The notes beneath the pieces were generated by a model. It had not been told where the DNA came from and made no database searches. It saw only the letters and a list, made by a program, of their open reading frames with translations. A stretch of 64,000 bases of DNA from Caballeronia hypogeia (lineage in GTDB: Bacteria; Pseudomonadota; Gammaproteobacteria; Burkholderiales; Burkholderiaceae), in the NCBI RefSeq assembly GCF_001544875.2, contig NZ_FCOA02000012.1:124001-188000 (forward strand), written 5' to 3'. Each line of letters opens with the position of its first letter. Position 1 is the first letter of the stretch. Below are positions 38,848 to 47,974 of the stretch, piece by piece. The translations under genes were made by a program, and so were the position numbers.

Positions 38848-39010
38848 CCCGGTGCTTCGCGGGATACCCCTGACAGCGGCGCGCGCCGGGTTCCCGCGAT
38901 AATGTGACCCAATGTGACCAATTGTGTGCTGGTTTGCCCCGTGCTGATCGGAGGCGGATAATCAGGAGTCTGTCCATTCTCCTTACGGCGCCTTGCCGCC
39001 TGAACCCGGA

Positions 39011-40450
39011 ATGAGCGATAACAAAACGTCCAACGACTCGAGCAGCACCGACGCGCGCCGAAGCGGCGCCGATTCCTCAGCCGCGGGTCATTCGCAAGAC
39101 GAGACACGCGATAGGCGCAGCGCGAATCCCACCGCGCCGCCCGAAGCGGCGGCTGCGGCCTCGGCGCCCGGCCCGCAGGCGAGCGCGACCGAGCGGGCAT
39201 CGACGGATGCGCCTTCGAGCGCATCGAATGTCGAACCGGTCGACCCTTCCCAGGCACGGCATGATGAAGCGCGGCAGGCCACGCGCGAGGCCCGCGCCTC
39301 GTCGGCGAGCGCCACGGCCGCGCAGGAAGCGGTGGTGCCCGAAACGAGGCGCGCGGATTCCCGCGCCAGCCTCGCGCAGAACCTCGAAACCGCAACCGAA
39401 GCGCAAGCCGCGAGCGCCGCGAATTCACATTCCGCGTCATCCGATTCCCCGATGGGCCGCACCGCTTCGCAGCCCGCGGTCGGTCTGCCGCCCGAATTCA
39501 CCGCGGCGCCCGATTTCGGCAAGCTCAACGCGCCGCCGCTGCCGCTGCCCGAGCATGCCGCGCCGCCGCAGCCCGCCTATCTGAAGCAATCCGATTCGGC
39601 GTGGTCGGTGTTCGGCCGCATCATCGCGGCGCGCGCCCGGCAGATTTTCGATCGCGCGGGACAGCGGGTCACGCAACGCACCTTGCGCATCGGCGTATCG
39701 GCGCGGATCTTTCATCCGGAGCCGGGCGCACGAGGCTTGCGCGGCAAGACGCTGCAATATCTGGAGGAATCCATCGCGCATTGGGTGATGTCGCGCGACG
39801 TGCTCGTCTTCATGATTCCGACAGTCGGCAATCAGGGCATGCTGCACACGAGCAACATTCGCCTGCGCGATTACGCGAAGCATCTCGACGGCCTGCTGCT
39901 GCAAGGCGGCGCGGACGTGTCGCCGCAGTCCTACGAGGAAGTGACGACGCGTCCCGAATGGCCCGGCGACCGCGTGCGTGACATGTACGAGCTCGAGCTG
40001 CTGCACGAGTTCATCGAGTCGGGCAAGCCGGTGCTCGGCGTGTGCCGCGGCTGCCAGCTGATCAACGTGGCGTTCGGCGGCACGCTCTACGGCGATATCG
40101 CCACGGACGTGCCGACGGCCGGCATCCACGTCAACGAGCAATACGACCAGCATCGCCATTCGATCCGTTTCCCCGACGGCTCGACACTCGCCAACATGTT
40201 CCCGCATCAGCGCGAGGCGATCGTCAACTCGATCCACCATCAGGCGGTGAAGACGGTGGGGCGCGATCTGAACATCGAGGCCGTATCGGCTTCGGACGGG
40301 ATCATCGAGGCGGTGCGCTACCGGAAGGCGCCGTTCGTCGTCGGCGTGCAGTGGCATCCGGAGTTTCATCGCGCGGGTGGGGCCGAGTTGCTCGACTGCA
40401 CGCCGCTCCTCGATACTTTCCTGCGCGTCGCACGGGAAACGCGCTTCTGA
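39011..40450 (+). CDS. Gamma-glutamyl-gamma-aminobutyrate hydrolase family protein (class I glutamine amidotransferase, C26)
   Basis: A 479-residue protein. The first 180 residues are Ala/Ser/Glu-rich and probably disordered. The C-terminal 250 form a class I amidotransferase: LLLQGGADVSPQSYEE, the nucleophile in VLGVCRGCQLINVAFGG, and the His-Glu pair in VGVQWHPEFH. This matches PuuD-type hydrolases of glutamyl-polyamine intermediates. ATG at 39011 is preferred over a TTG six codons earlier. No other puu gene is near. A strong hairpin follows the stop. Confidence 0.88.
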   Translation: MSDNKTSNDSSSTDARRSGADSSAAGHSQDETRDRRSANPTAPPEAAAAASAPGPQASATERASTDAPSSASNVEPVDPSQARHDEARQATREARASSASATAAQEAVVPETRRADSRASLAQNLETATEAQAASAANSHSASSDSPMGRTASQPAVGLPPEFTAAPDFGKLNAPPLPLPEHAAPPQPAYLKQSDSAWSVFGRIIAARARQIFDRAGQRVTQRTLRIGVSARIFHPEPGARGLRGKTLQYLEESIAHWVMSRDVLVFMIPTVGNQGMLHTSNIRLRDYAKHLDGLLLQGGADVSPQSYEEVTTRPEWPGDRVRDMYELELLHEFIESGKPVLGVCRGCQLINVAFGGTLYGDIATDVPTAGIHVNEQYDQHRHSIRFPDGSTLANMFPHQREAIVNSIHHQAVKTVGRDLNIEAVSASDGIIEAVRYRKAPFVVGVQWHPEFHRAGGAELLDCTPLLDTFLRVARETRF

Positions 40451-40482
40451 GTTCCGCGCGCGGTCCGGCAAGCCATCAAGCG

Positions 40483-40513
40483 AAGAGGCCCGCTCGAATC
40501 GAGCGGGCCTCTT
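40483..40513. terminator. Bidirectional terminator hairpin
   Basis: AAGAGGCCCGCTCGA and TCGAGCGGGCCTCTT are perfect 15-base arms around a single base between the convergent amidotransferase and DUF2968 genes; A and T ends let it work in both directions. Confidence 0.85.
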
Positions 40514-40560
40514 GTGTTTCGGGCGTGTTTCGGACGTGTTTCGGACGCGCGCCGCGCCTG

Positions 40561-41292
40561 TCAGCGCGATGGAGTCGGGCTCAGTGGCGTGAGTCCGGCT
40601 TCCGTCTGCTTCTGCAACTGCTCGACCTGGAGCTGCAAGGTGCGCAGCTTTCGTTCCGCCTCGAGCTTGTCGGTTTGCAGCACTGCCGACTCGGCCTGCA
40701 ACTGTTGCTGACGCTGCGAGACCTGCGAGTCCTGCTGCTGCGCGAGCGCCAGATCCGCGGAAAGGCGGTTCGCCCGATCCGCCGATTTTGCGATGACGCG
40801 CTCGATCAGCGCCTTCTGCGCCTGCAACTGCGTGCGACGGATTTCGCCATCGGCGAGGTCGAAGCTCTTGCGCGCGAACTGCGCATAGATCGATTCCGCG
40901 CGTCCCACGTCCTGCGTTTTCACGACGCGCCACCAGCTCGCATCCTGCGACAGCGCGACGTAATACACCATGTCCTGAGCGAGGAAGAAGAGCTTCGCGC
41001 CGTAGCTGCCGTTGCGGGTCGCGCGCATTTCCGTGACGGTTCCCGCCTGCACGAGCGCCTGCAGCTCGGCGATGTTGCCGTCGACGCGCGGCGCGCTGCT
41101 GTCCGCGTTGAGATCGGAAAGGTCTTCGGCCGCGGCCTGAGCGGGTTGCGCTGGCCGTATCGGCTGATTCGCGTTCGAGGCGGGTTGTGCTGACAGCGAG
41201 CCTGCGAACGTGCTCGCGATCGGCGCGAGGATGCCGCAAAGGGACAAGGCGAGCGCGAGCGTCGCGTATCGGATAAAACGAAGTTGCTTCAT
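40561..41292 (-). CDS. DUF2968 family protein, exported
   Basis: A 243-residue protein with a clear signal peptide (MKQLRFIRYATLALALSLCG, then an ASTFAGS cleavage region). The conserved block VQAGTVTEMRATRNGSYGAKLFFLAQDMVYYVALSQDASWWRVVKT (shown in parts in relatives) is the DUF2968 core; the last 100 residues are a Gln/Ala-rich coiled coil. The family is mostly confined to Burkholderiaceae and has no assigned role; a periplasmic or envelope location is inferred. Confidence 0.82.
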   Translation of the reverse strand: MKQLRFIRYATLALALSLCGILAPIASTFAGSLSAQPASNANQPIRPAQPAQAAAEDLSDLNADSSAPRVDGNIAELQALVQAGTVTEMRATRNGSYGAKLFFLAQDMVYYVALSQDASWWRVVKTQDVGRAESIYAQFARKSFDLADGEIRRTQLQAQKALIERVIAKSADRANRLSADLALAQQQDSQVSQRQQQLQAESAVLQTDKLEAERKLRTLQLQVEQLQKQTEAGLTPLSPTPSR

Positions 41293-41384
41293 GTTGGCGT
41301 CATGGCCGGAAAGGTTGAGATCGGGCAGTGAAGGCGTCCGGGGGCGCGCACGCGCAGGTTCGCAAGACGGCCTCATCTGCATAG

Positions 41385-42659
41385 TTACTGTGTGTTTGCC
41401 GTGCTGCGGGACGTGGCATTGCTGTCGAGCGTCGGCGAATGCTGAAGCATTTCGTATAGCGTCGCGGCGTTCAGCGAGTCGGTCGTTCTCGCGGACTGAT
41501 TTCGGGCGATGTCGACCGATGTTGCTCGGACGGACTTCAGCCGCTCGCTTGCTGCCGGCTCCCGCTGTACCGGCGCGTGCAACGCCGCCCGGCGCATTCC
41601 GGATTCGCGGTCGGACGCCATGGCTTCGCGCTCAGCGGCCTTGCGCCGCACGGTTTCGCGGGCCATTGCCATCGCTTCGCGCTTTGCTGCTTCTCGCCTC
41701 GCGGACTCGCGGGCCATCGTCTCGCGCCGTTCCGCCGCGCGCGCCATGGCCTCGCGGTGTGCCGCCTCGCGCTTCGCAGCCTTGCGCGCCAGCGCTTCGC
41801 GTCTCGCAGTCTCGCGTTTCTCGAGTTCGAGCTTTCTTGCTTCGCGCTTCGCGGCCGCGCGACTGGCGATTTCCTGTTTCTTGGCCTCACGCTTCGCGGC
41901 CTCGCGATGCGCCGCTTCGAGCCGGACGGCTTCGCGTCTGGCTGCTTCCATCCGCACGGCCTCACGCCTAGCCGCGCGCTCGGCGGCCAGATCGACGTCC
42001 GTTTTTGCGGGATTCGCGCCCGATGCCGTCGCACTCTTCTCGCTGTCGATCCCTGCATCGACGACAGCCGGAACGGTTTCTGTCCGCGTGACGACCGGAT
42101 CGTCCTTCGTGGTTTTCCCGACGCTGCGCGGCCGATCCACTTCTGGCGTTGCCTGTTGCGCTCCGACTTGCGCTCGCGCATCCGGAACGGACGACGGCGT
42201 CTTGCGCGACGAGCCTGGTTCGGTCCCGAAGATCATCCAGAGGATGAACCCGGCGGACGCAATGGAGATAGCCGCCGCGACCGGTTTGCTGAAGAAGCTC
42301 TTGCGCGTGCCGGCGGCCACGGGCGCAGCGACGGCAAGATGGATCGGTTCGACGAGGGGGTCCGCGGCGGGGCGCTTGAGAACTTCCCTCAGACTCAGCA
42401 TCCCGTGCGACATTTCTTCCTTGACGAACACGCCCCAGAGACTCACTGCGCTGTAGGGCGAATCGGTATCAGACAGGCTCAGCGCGGCGACATAGCCGGT
42501 TTCGAGGCGAGCGCCGAACAACTCGATTTCGGTCTGCGATCGAACGGGACGCGCGCGCGCTGGCAACCATTGCTGACCGAAACTCAGGGACGGATGCGTC
42601 AGCGGACGCAGCGTCGGCAGACGGAGATTGCCTTCGACGGCGATCAAGGTTTCGGTCAT
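41385..42659 (-). CDS. Unrecognised membrane protein with TolA-like Arg/Glu/Ala helix repeats
   Basis: A 424-residue protein of unknown function. Residues 1-125 are a soluble domain beginning MTETLIAVEGNLRLPTLRPL. A single hydrophobic segment lies at 126-144 (VAAAISIASAGFILWMIFG). After a Pro/Ser/Thr linker, residues 225-355 are an almost unbroken charged helix built of ARREA- and KREA-type heptads, then a short C-terminal tail. The layout recalls TolA and other periplasm-spanning helices. ATG at 42659 is chosen because upstream codons look non-coding. DUF2968 lies 92 bases downstream on the same strand. Confidence 0.75.
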   Translation of the reverse strand: MTETLIAVEGNLRLPTLRPLTHPSLSFGQQWLPARARPVRSQTEIELFGARLETGYVAALSLSDTDSPYSAVSLWGVFVKEEMSHGMLSLREVLKRPAADPLVEPIHLAVAAPVAAGTRKSFFSKPVAAAISIASAGFILWMIFGTEPGSSRKTPSSVPDARAQVGAQQATPEVDRPRSVGKTTKDDPVVTRTETVPAVVDAGIDSEKSATASGANPAKTDVDLAAERAARREAVRMEAARREAVRLEAAHREAAKREAKKQEIASRAAAKREARKLELEKRETARREALARKAAKREAAHREAMARAAERRETMARESARREAAKREAMAMARETVRRKAAEREAMASDRESGMRRAALHAPVQREPAASERLKSVRATSVDIARNQSARTTDSLNAATLYEMLQHSPTLDSNATSRSTANTQ

Positions 42660-42897
42660 GAAGATTCCACATGCGTGCGCGGGAGCGCGGGCAACAAGGC
42701 GGCCCGCACGGACCTTCGCGGCGCAGGGAACGCACCGCGGGATCGGCGCGAAATGGCCGAAATTGTGACCCGCGATCATACGAAACCGTCAGATTTACGG
42801 CGACCAGAGCATTCCTATTCATCTTTTTTGACAGGAATGCTTATTGACGAGCGTGCGGCTTCGTGGTTGGACGAGTGACTTTCGAAGAAGCGCGAAC

Positions 42898-43458
42898 CTA
42901 TTCGAGCGGCAGGACGTAGCGCAGCGAAAAGACATCGATGCCTGCCATCTGCTCCGCCAGGCGCGCCTCCCGCTTCCAGCCGCGCGACTCGTAAAAGCCG
43001 ATCGCCGCCGTGTTCTGCTCCAGCACCAGCAGATGCAACTGGTGCGCACCGCGCGAGCGCGCCCAGCGTGCTGCTTCAGCCAGCATCGCGGTGCCGGCGC
43101 CGAGACCGCGTCCCATGGGCAGTGCGTGCAGATTGTCGATGTACACGCTGCCCGATGCATCCGGCTGGTCGAAGCAAACGAATCCGACCGGCTCGCCCGC
43201 GTGCTCCGCGATGAGCAGGCAACTCGCCCCCGCGACGATTTCCTGCATGCGTGTCTGCCAGTGCGCGGCGCGCTCGGCCTGCAGGTCGCGATCGAGCCAG
43301 TCGTCCGGCAGGATGCCGCGGTATGCGCGCGCCCAGCTTTGCGCGTGCATCGAGGCAATCAGCACGGTGTCGTCGGATGTCGCGGCACGCAGGGAAAGCC
43401 CGGCGGCTTCAGATTGCAGATGGGCGTCCCGTTCGTTCGTCAGCTTCGAGTTAGACAT
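42898..43458 (-). CDS. GNAT-family N-acetyltransferase
   Basis: A 186-residue acetyltransferase. SVYIDNLHALPMGRGLGAGTAMLAEA holds the acetyl-CoA pyrophosphate loop (GRGLGAG), and LLVLEQNTAAIGFYESRGW is the conserved motif B end. The N-terminal IASMHAQSWARAYRGILPDDWL is typical of the group acting on small amines or antibiotics. ATG at 43458 fits. Acceptor unknown. Divergent from the symporter gene. Confidence 0.88.
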   Translation of the reverse strand: MSNSKLTNERDAHLQSEAAGLSLRAATSDDTVLIASMHAQSWARAYRGILPDDWLDRDLQAERAAHWQTRMQEIVAGASCLLIAEHAGEPVGFVCFDQPDASGSVYIDNLHALPMGRGLGAGTAMLAEAARWARSRGAHQLHLLVLEQNTAAIGFYESRGWKREARLAEQMAGIDVFSLRYVLPLE

Positions 43459-43670
43459 ATGTAATCGTAATTTAAGCTTGATTAAGGGCAATTGGGCGAA
43501 GTTGTGTGCAGTGATGCGGACGGCGGCGTTAAGATTGAGGGCGTCGCATTTACACACAGTGAAACAGAGTCGATCTCTGATTCGGTCGTGGGTTCGCCAC
43601 GGCCGTGTACGGTTCTTGCGTACCCACGCGAAACCGATGTGCGCCCACAGCCCGCCTCCCGAGAAAGTCC

Positions 43671-44966
43671 ATGTCCTCAGCCCACGTAGCACCCGCCAAC
43701 GAATCGAAATTCAAGACGGTGTTTCGCGTCGTCAGCGGAAACTTCCTTGAAATGTACGATTTCATGGTCTACGGCTATTACGCCTCCGCAATCGCCAAGA
43801 CCTATTTCCCGAGCGGCGACGAATTCGCGTCACTGATGCTCGCACTGTCCGTGTTCGGCGCGGGCTTCCTGATGCGGCCGGTCGGCGCCATCGTGCTCGG
43901 CGCGTACATCGACCATCACGGGCGGCGCAAGGGCCTGATTCTCACGCTCGCGCTCATGGCGGTCGGCACCGCGTGCGTCGCGCTCGTGCCGGGCTATGCG
44001 ACGATCGGTGCGCTCGCCCCGATCATCGTGTTGGGCGGGCGGCTGCTGCAAGGCTTCTCGGCAGGCGTGGAACTGGGCGGCGTCTCGGTGTATCTGTCGG
44101 AGATTGCGACCAAGGGCAACAAGGGATTCTATTGCTCCTGGCAGTCCGGCAGCCAGCAAGTCGCCGTGGTGTTCGCGGCGCTGATCGGCGTGTTCATGAA
44201 CCGGCTGCTGCCGCCCGAGCAGATGACCGCGTGGGGCTGGCGCGTGCCGTTCCTGATCGGCTGTCTGATCGTGCCGTTCCTGTTCATCGTCCGCCGCTCG
44301 CTGCGCGAAACCGACGAGTTCCTCGCGAGGAAGCATCGCCCGAGCATGGGCGAGATCGCGCGCTCGATCGGGCAGAACTGGGGCGTGGTGCTCGCCGGCA
44401 TGGGCATGGTCATCATGACGACCGTGTCGTTCTACATGATCACGGCGTACACGCCGACCTTCGGCAAGGAAGTGCTCAAGCTTTCCGCAATCGACGCGCT
44501 CGTCGTCACGGTTTGCGTCGGCATCTCGAATCTGATCTGGCTGCCGCTGATGGGCGCGGTGTCCGACCGCGTCGGTCGTCGTCCGGTGCTGCTCGTGTTC
44601 ACGATTCTCACCATTCTGACCTCGTATCCGGCGGTGCAGTGGCTGGTCGCGGATCCGTCGTTCATGCGCCTGCTGATGTGCGAATTGTGGCTGTCGTTCC
44701 TGTACGGCAGCTATAACGGCGCGATGGTGGTGGCGCTCACCGAGGTGATGCCGGTCGACGTGCGCACGACGGGCTTCTCGATGGCCTACAGTCTCGCGAC
44801 GACCATCGGCGGGTTCACGCCGGCGATTTCGACATATCTGATTCACGCGACCGGCAACAAGGCCGCGCCCGGTCTGTGGATGGGCCTGGCCGCGGTCTGC
44901 GGCCTGATCGCGACGCTCGTGCTGTATCGCTCGCCGGAAGCGCGCAATCAGTACAAGGCGGCGTGA
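43671..44966 (+). CDS. MFS transporter, metabolite:H+ symporter (citrate/tricarballylate type)
   Basis: A 431-residue, 12-helix permease of the MHS group. [25 protein letters not shown] near residue 25, [21 protein letters not shown] in loop 2-3, and [22 protein letters not shown] in helix 4 match CitA/TcuC-like symporters for citrate or tricarballylate. Start at 43671. It stands alone without tcuAB or citrate lyase genes, so the substrate remains provisional. A strong terminator follows. Confidence 0.88.
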   Translation: MSSAHVAPANESKFKTVFRVVSGNFLEMYDFMVYGYYASAIAKTYFPSGDEFASLMLALSVFGAGFLMRPVGAIVLGAYIDHHGRRKGLILTLALMAVGTACVALVPGYATIGALAPIIVLGGRLLQGFSAGVELGGVSVYLSEIATKGNKGFYCSWQSGSQQVAVVFAALIGVFMNRLLPPEQMTAWGWRVPFLIGCLIVPFLFIVRRSLRETDEFLARKHRPSMGEIARSIGQNWGVVLAGMGMVIMTTVSFYMITAYTPTFGKEVLKLSAIDALVVTVCVGISNLIWLPLMGAVSDRVGRRPVLLVFTILTILTSYPAVQWLVADPSFMRLLMCELWLSFLYGSYNGAMVVALTEVMPVDVRTTGFSMAYSLATTIGGFTPAISTYLIHATGNKAAPGLWMGLAAVCGLIATLVLYRSPEARNQYKAA

Positions 44967-45007
44967 CGCGAGGCGATTCGTCTCGATAAGTCCCCGCGCA
45001 TCGAACG

Positions 45008-45051
45008 GCCCCCGAACGTCGGACAACCGTCCGGCGTTCGGGGGCTTTTTT
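45008..45051 (+). terminator. Rho-independent terminator after the symporter gene
   Basis: GCCCCCGAACG (45008-45018) and CGTTCGGGGGC (45035-45045) are perfect 11-bp arms with an inner CGGAC/GTCCG extension, followed by six T. Confidence 0.92.
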
Positions 45052-45060
45052 GCGAGCGGG

Positions 45061-45603
45061 TCACATCCAGAGTGCTTGGCGATGCCCAGCAGCGAGCAGA
45101 GCCCCACGATCGCCAGGGGCGGCGTTCGCCAGCGGACGCGCAGAACGAAAGCTGCGGCCGCGATGACGAAATCGGAAGCCGAATGCACGGCGCTCGTCGA
45201 TACGGGTGAATACAGCGCGCTCGCCGTCAAGCCGACGACGGCAGCGTTCCGGCCCGCCAAGGCGGCGGCCATGTTCGGGCGAGCGCGCAAAGTCTGCCGG
45301 AAGGGGAGCGACGCGACCACGAGCAGCATGCCAGGAACAAAGATGCCGAGCGTTGCGATCGCGGAGCCGAGTCAGCGATCGGCCGCCTGGTTCATCGACC
45401 ATCCGAGAAACGCGGCGAAGCTGAACAGCGGACCGGGAACGGCTTGGACGGCGCCGTATCAGGCGAGGAACGCGTTTGGCGAAACCCATCCGGCATCCAC
45501 CGTGCGTTGTTGTAGCAATGGCAAAGCGACATGCCCGCCGCCGAACACGAGCGCTCCGGAACGATAGAAGCCTTCGAACACGAAGAGACCGCGCGCCCGA
45601 CAC
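45061..45603 (-). pseudogene. chrA: Chromate transporter (ChrA) remnant, C-terminal half, frameshifted
   Basis: Minus-strand translation shows GLFVFEGFYRSGALVFGGGHV followed by ALPLLQQRTVDAGWV, the conserved ChrA domain entry, at 45600-45480. A different frame then gives VPGPLFSFAAFLGWSM-like and IFVPGMLLVVASLPF-like pieces, and a third the transmembrane tail near 45200-45070. At least two frame changes are needed and the other half is absent. It lies just beyond the stop of the TPR gene. It cannot make a working efflux protein. Confidence 0.8.
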
Positions 45604-45636
45604 TTCGCTCGTGGTTGTCCGGCTTGGCGAAAGTTT

Positions 45637-47487
45637 CTACGACACAAGCGCCGCGGCGATCTCCGCGATGACCGCCTGCCAGTCTCCCGGCGCCGGCTGG
45701 CGCACGAGCCGCACGCCCGGATACCACGCGCTCCGGTCCGAGTCGACGCCCCAGCGCCAGTCGGCGGCGTGGGGCAGCATGACGAAGGCCGGCTTGCCGA
45801 GCGCGCCCGCCAGGTGCGCGACTGACGTATCCACCGATACCACCGCGTCCAGCCGGTCGACGATCGCGCCTGTATCCGCGAAATTCTCGAGATGTCCGTC
45901 CATGAGATGGATCGCGCCCGCATTGGGATGCGCGCGCAGCACGTCGCGCTCGCGCCCGGTGACCAACGGCTGCAGCACGATCCAGTCGATGCCTTCGAGC
46001 GCGAACAGCGGCGCGAGCGCATCGACGGGTGCGGAGCGCGTCTCGCCCGGCTGAATCCGCCCGGACCACGCGATGCCGATCTTGCGCCGGTGCTGGCCGC
46101 CGATCGAACCGCGCCACTTGCGCCGGTAATCTGCAGGCACGACGAGATACGGCGCGCGCGCAGGAATCGCGTCGGGCGAACTCATGCCGAGCGCGAGCGG
46201 CAGGCTGAGCAGCGGACAGAATGCGTCCGCGCGCGCAGGAGCGTCGTCCGATTTGCTTTTCAGTTCGACGCGCGCCGCGTGCGCCGCCGGCGCAAGGAGC
46301 GGCACGAGCGCGGGCTGCACCTCCAGCACGAGCTTGCCGACGCGCTTCGCGGCGAACGGCACGAAGCGCACGAACTGCAAGGTGTCGCCGAAGCCCTGCT
46401 CGGCGCGCACGAGCAGCGTGCGCACCGGCATCGGCTCGCCGTTCCAGCGCGGCAAGGACGGCGCGGGCTCGCTGCCCGGCGTCTGCAGGCGCCATTCGTA
46501 GCCGGGCAGGCCGCGCGCGTAGTCGCCCGTCGCGAGCAGCGCGAGGCCGCGATTCAGATGCGCGGCGGGCATGCCGGGGTCGAGGCGCAGCGCCTGATCG
46601 AACGCGCGCAGCGCCGCCCGATGCGCACCGAGCGCCAGTTGCGTGTTACCGAGACACAGCCACGCGACGCCGTATTTCGGATCGAGACCGATCGCGCGCT
46701 CGAAATGGGGCAAGGCTTCGTCGTGACGGCCGAGCTTGCCGAGCGCGTGGCCCAGGCCGAAGTGCGCCGGCGCGAAACGCGGCTGCAGGCGCACCGCCTT
46801 TTGCAGAGCGGGAAGGGCCTCATCCGGATGACCGTTCGCGTCGAGGAGATTGCCGAGATTGAAATGCGCCGCAGCGTAACCCGGCTCGACATCGAGCGCG
46901 GCACGAAAGTGCGAGACCGCGCCGTGTGTATCGCCGAGCGCGTTCAGCGCCATGCCGAGGTTGTTGTGCGCGCCGGCATGGCGCGGACGCAGCGCGAGCG
47001 TGCGCCTGAACGCGTGCGCCGCGTCCTTGAAGCGGCGCAGCGCAGAGAGCGCGTTGCCGAAGTTGTTCCACGCGGCGGCGTCGTTCGGCTGCAGGCGCAG
47101 CGCTTTTTCGAAGGCGTCGGCGGCGTCTTCGTGACGGCCGGCCGCCGTGTACGCGTTGCCGAGGTTGTATTGCGCGAGCGGAAAGCCCGGCGCGAGCGTG
47201 AGCGCGTTGCGAAAGCGCTCGATCGCGTCGTCGAGGCGGCCGAGCGCCTTTAGCGCATTGCCTAGGTTCAGTTGCAGGCTGGCGTCGGTCGGACGCAGAT
47301 CCACCGCGCGGCGCACGAGCGCAGCTGCCTCCTCGTGCTGGCCTTGCTGATGGCGCAGCACGCCGAGGTAGTGGAGGGCATCGACGTGATGGGGTTCGAC
47401 GGCGAGCGCGGCCTGATAGTCGCGCTCCGCGTCGGTCAAGCGACCGTCACGATGGGCCGCGAAACCGCGGGCGAAAACGGTGTCCAT
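45637..47487 (-). CDS. TPR-repeat protein with C-terminal glycosyltransferase-like domain
   Basis: A 616-residue protein. About ten tetratricopeptide repeats (each with the pattern A-xx-NLGNAL-x-A-xxxx-A) fill residues 1-330. The C-terminal 270 residues resemble GT41/GT9-like glycosyltransferase domains: LLVRAEQGFGDTLQFVRFVP and VDTSVAHLAGALGKPAFVMLP. The architecture recalls O-GlcNAc-transferase-like proteins; beta-proteobacterial members are mostly uncharacterised. ATG at 47487 precedes a natural TPR start; earlier in-frame ATGs give a Cys-rich N terminus that looks non-coding. Target and donor unknown. Confidence 0.85.
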   Translation of the reverse strand: MDTVFARGFAAHRDGRLTDAERDYQAALAVEPHHVDALHYLGVLRHQQGQHEEAAALVRRAVDLRPTDASLQLNLGNALKALGRLDDAIERFRNALTLAPGFPLAQYNLGNAYTAAGRHEDAADAFEKALRLQPNDAAAWNNFGNALSALRRFKDAAHAFRRTLALRPRHAGAHNNLGMALNALGDTHGAVSHFRAALDVEPGYAAAHFNLGNLLDANGHPDEALPALQKAVRLQPRFAPAHFGLGHALGKLGRHDEALPHFERAIGLDPKYGVAWLCLGNTQLALGAHRAALRAFDQALRLDPGMPAAHLNRGLALLATGDYARGLPGYEWRLQTPGSEPAPSLPRWNGEPMPVRTLLVRAEQGFGDTLQFVRFVPFAAKRVGKLVLEVQPALVPLLAPAAHAARVELKSKSDDAPARADAFCPLLSLPLALGMSSPDAIPARAPYLVVPADYRRKWRGSIGGQHRRKIGIAWSGRIQPGETRSAPVDALAPLFALEGIDWIVLQPLVTGRERDVLRAHPNAGAIHLMDGHLENFADTGAIVDRLDAVVSVDTSVAHLAGALGKPAFVMLPHAADWRWGVDSDRSAWYPGVRLVRQPAPGDWQAVIAEIAAALVS

Positions 47488-47592
47488 GACGGAGGGAGCT
47501 ACTTCTGTCCCGGATTGCAAACCCCGCATTTTCCCACACCGGCGGCATCGCCCGGCCAAAGCGCAGTTGACATGTTGCGGAGATGGCACTTA

Positions 47593-47616
47593 ACATGTGA
47601 ACACCTATTCATATGT
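47593..47616. promoter_or_regulatory. ArsR/SmtB-type operator
   Basis: ACATGTGAA (47593-47601) and TTCATATGT (47608-47616) form an inverted repeat with one mismatch, spaced six bases apart. This is the usual form of operators bound by zinc/cobalt-sensing ArsR proteins of the SmtB/CzrA/NmtR group. It lies 13 bases upstream of the ArsR start, where it would overlap the promoter. Confidence 0.7.
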
Positions 47617-47628
47617 TTGCCAGAGATC

Positions 47629-47961
47629 GTGGCGTCTCCCTCCGCAGAAATCACCTCCGACGACCGCGTCGTGCCGCTCGCCGACCTGTTCCGCCTGCTT
47701 GGCGACCCGACGCGGCTGCGCATCGTGCTGGCGTGCGTCGAGCAAAGGCGCGCGGTCGGTGCGATCGCGGAATTGCTCGGGCTGTCGGCGTCGCTGGTGA
47801 GCCACCATTTGCGGTTGTTGCGCGCGGCGCGCATCGTGCGGGCGGAGCGACAGGGCAAGCAGGTGTTCTACGTGGCCGCTGACCGCCACATCAGCGCGAT
47901 GCTCGGCGAGCTGCTGGAGCACATTGCGGAGCCGCAGGCCTCCGCCACGGAAATCGAGTGA
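47629..47961 (+). CDS. ArsR/SmtB-family metal-sensing repressor (alpha5 site)
   Basis: A 110-residue winged-helix repressor. The recognition helix reads LGLSASLVSHHLRLLRAARIV. Residues 85-101 give Asp85-x-His87-x10-His98-x2-Glu101, exactly the alpha5 zinc-site motif DxHx10Hx2E/H; the alpha3 Cys motif of ArsR/CadC is absent. So it should sense Zn(II) or Co(II)/Ni(II). GTG at 47629 is inferred. The CDF gene follows 13 bases after its stop, so the pair is a metal-inducible efflux operon under its own operator. Confidence 0.9.
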   Translation: MASPSAEITSDDRVVPLADLFRLLGDPTRLRIVLACVEQRRAVGAIAELLGLSASLVSHHLRLLRAARIVRAERQGKQVFYVAADRHISAMLGELLEHIAEPQASATEIE

Positions 47962-47974
47962 GAGCCACACGCCG

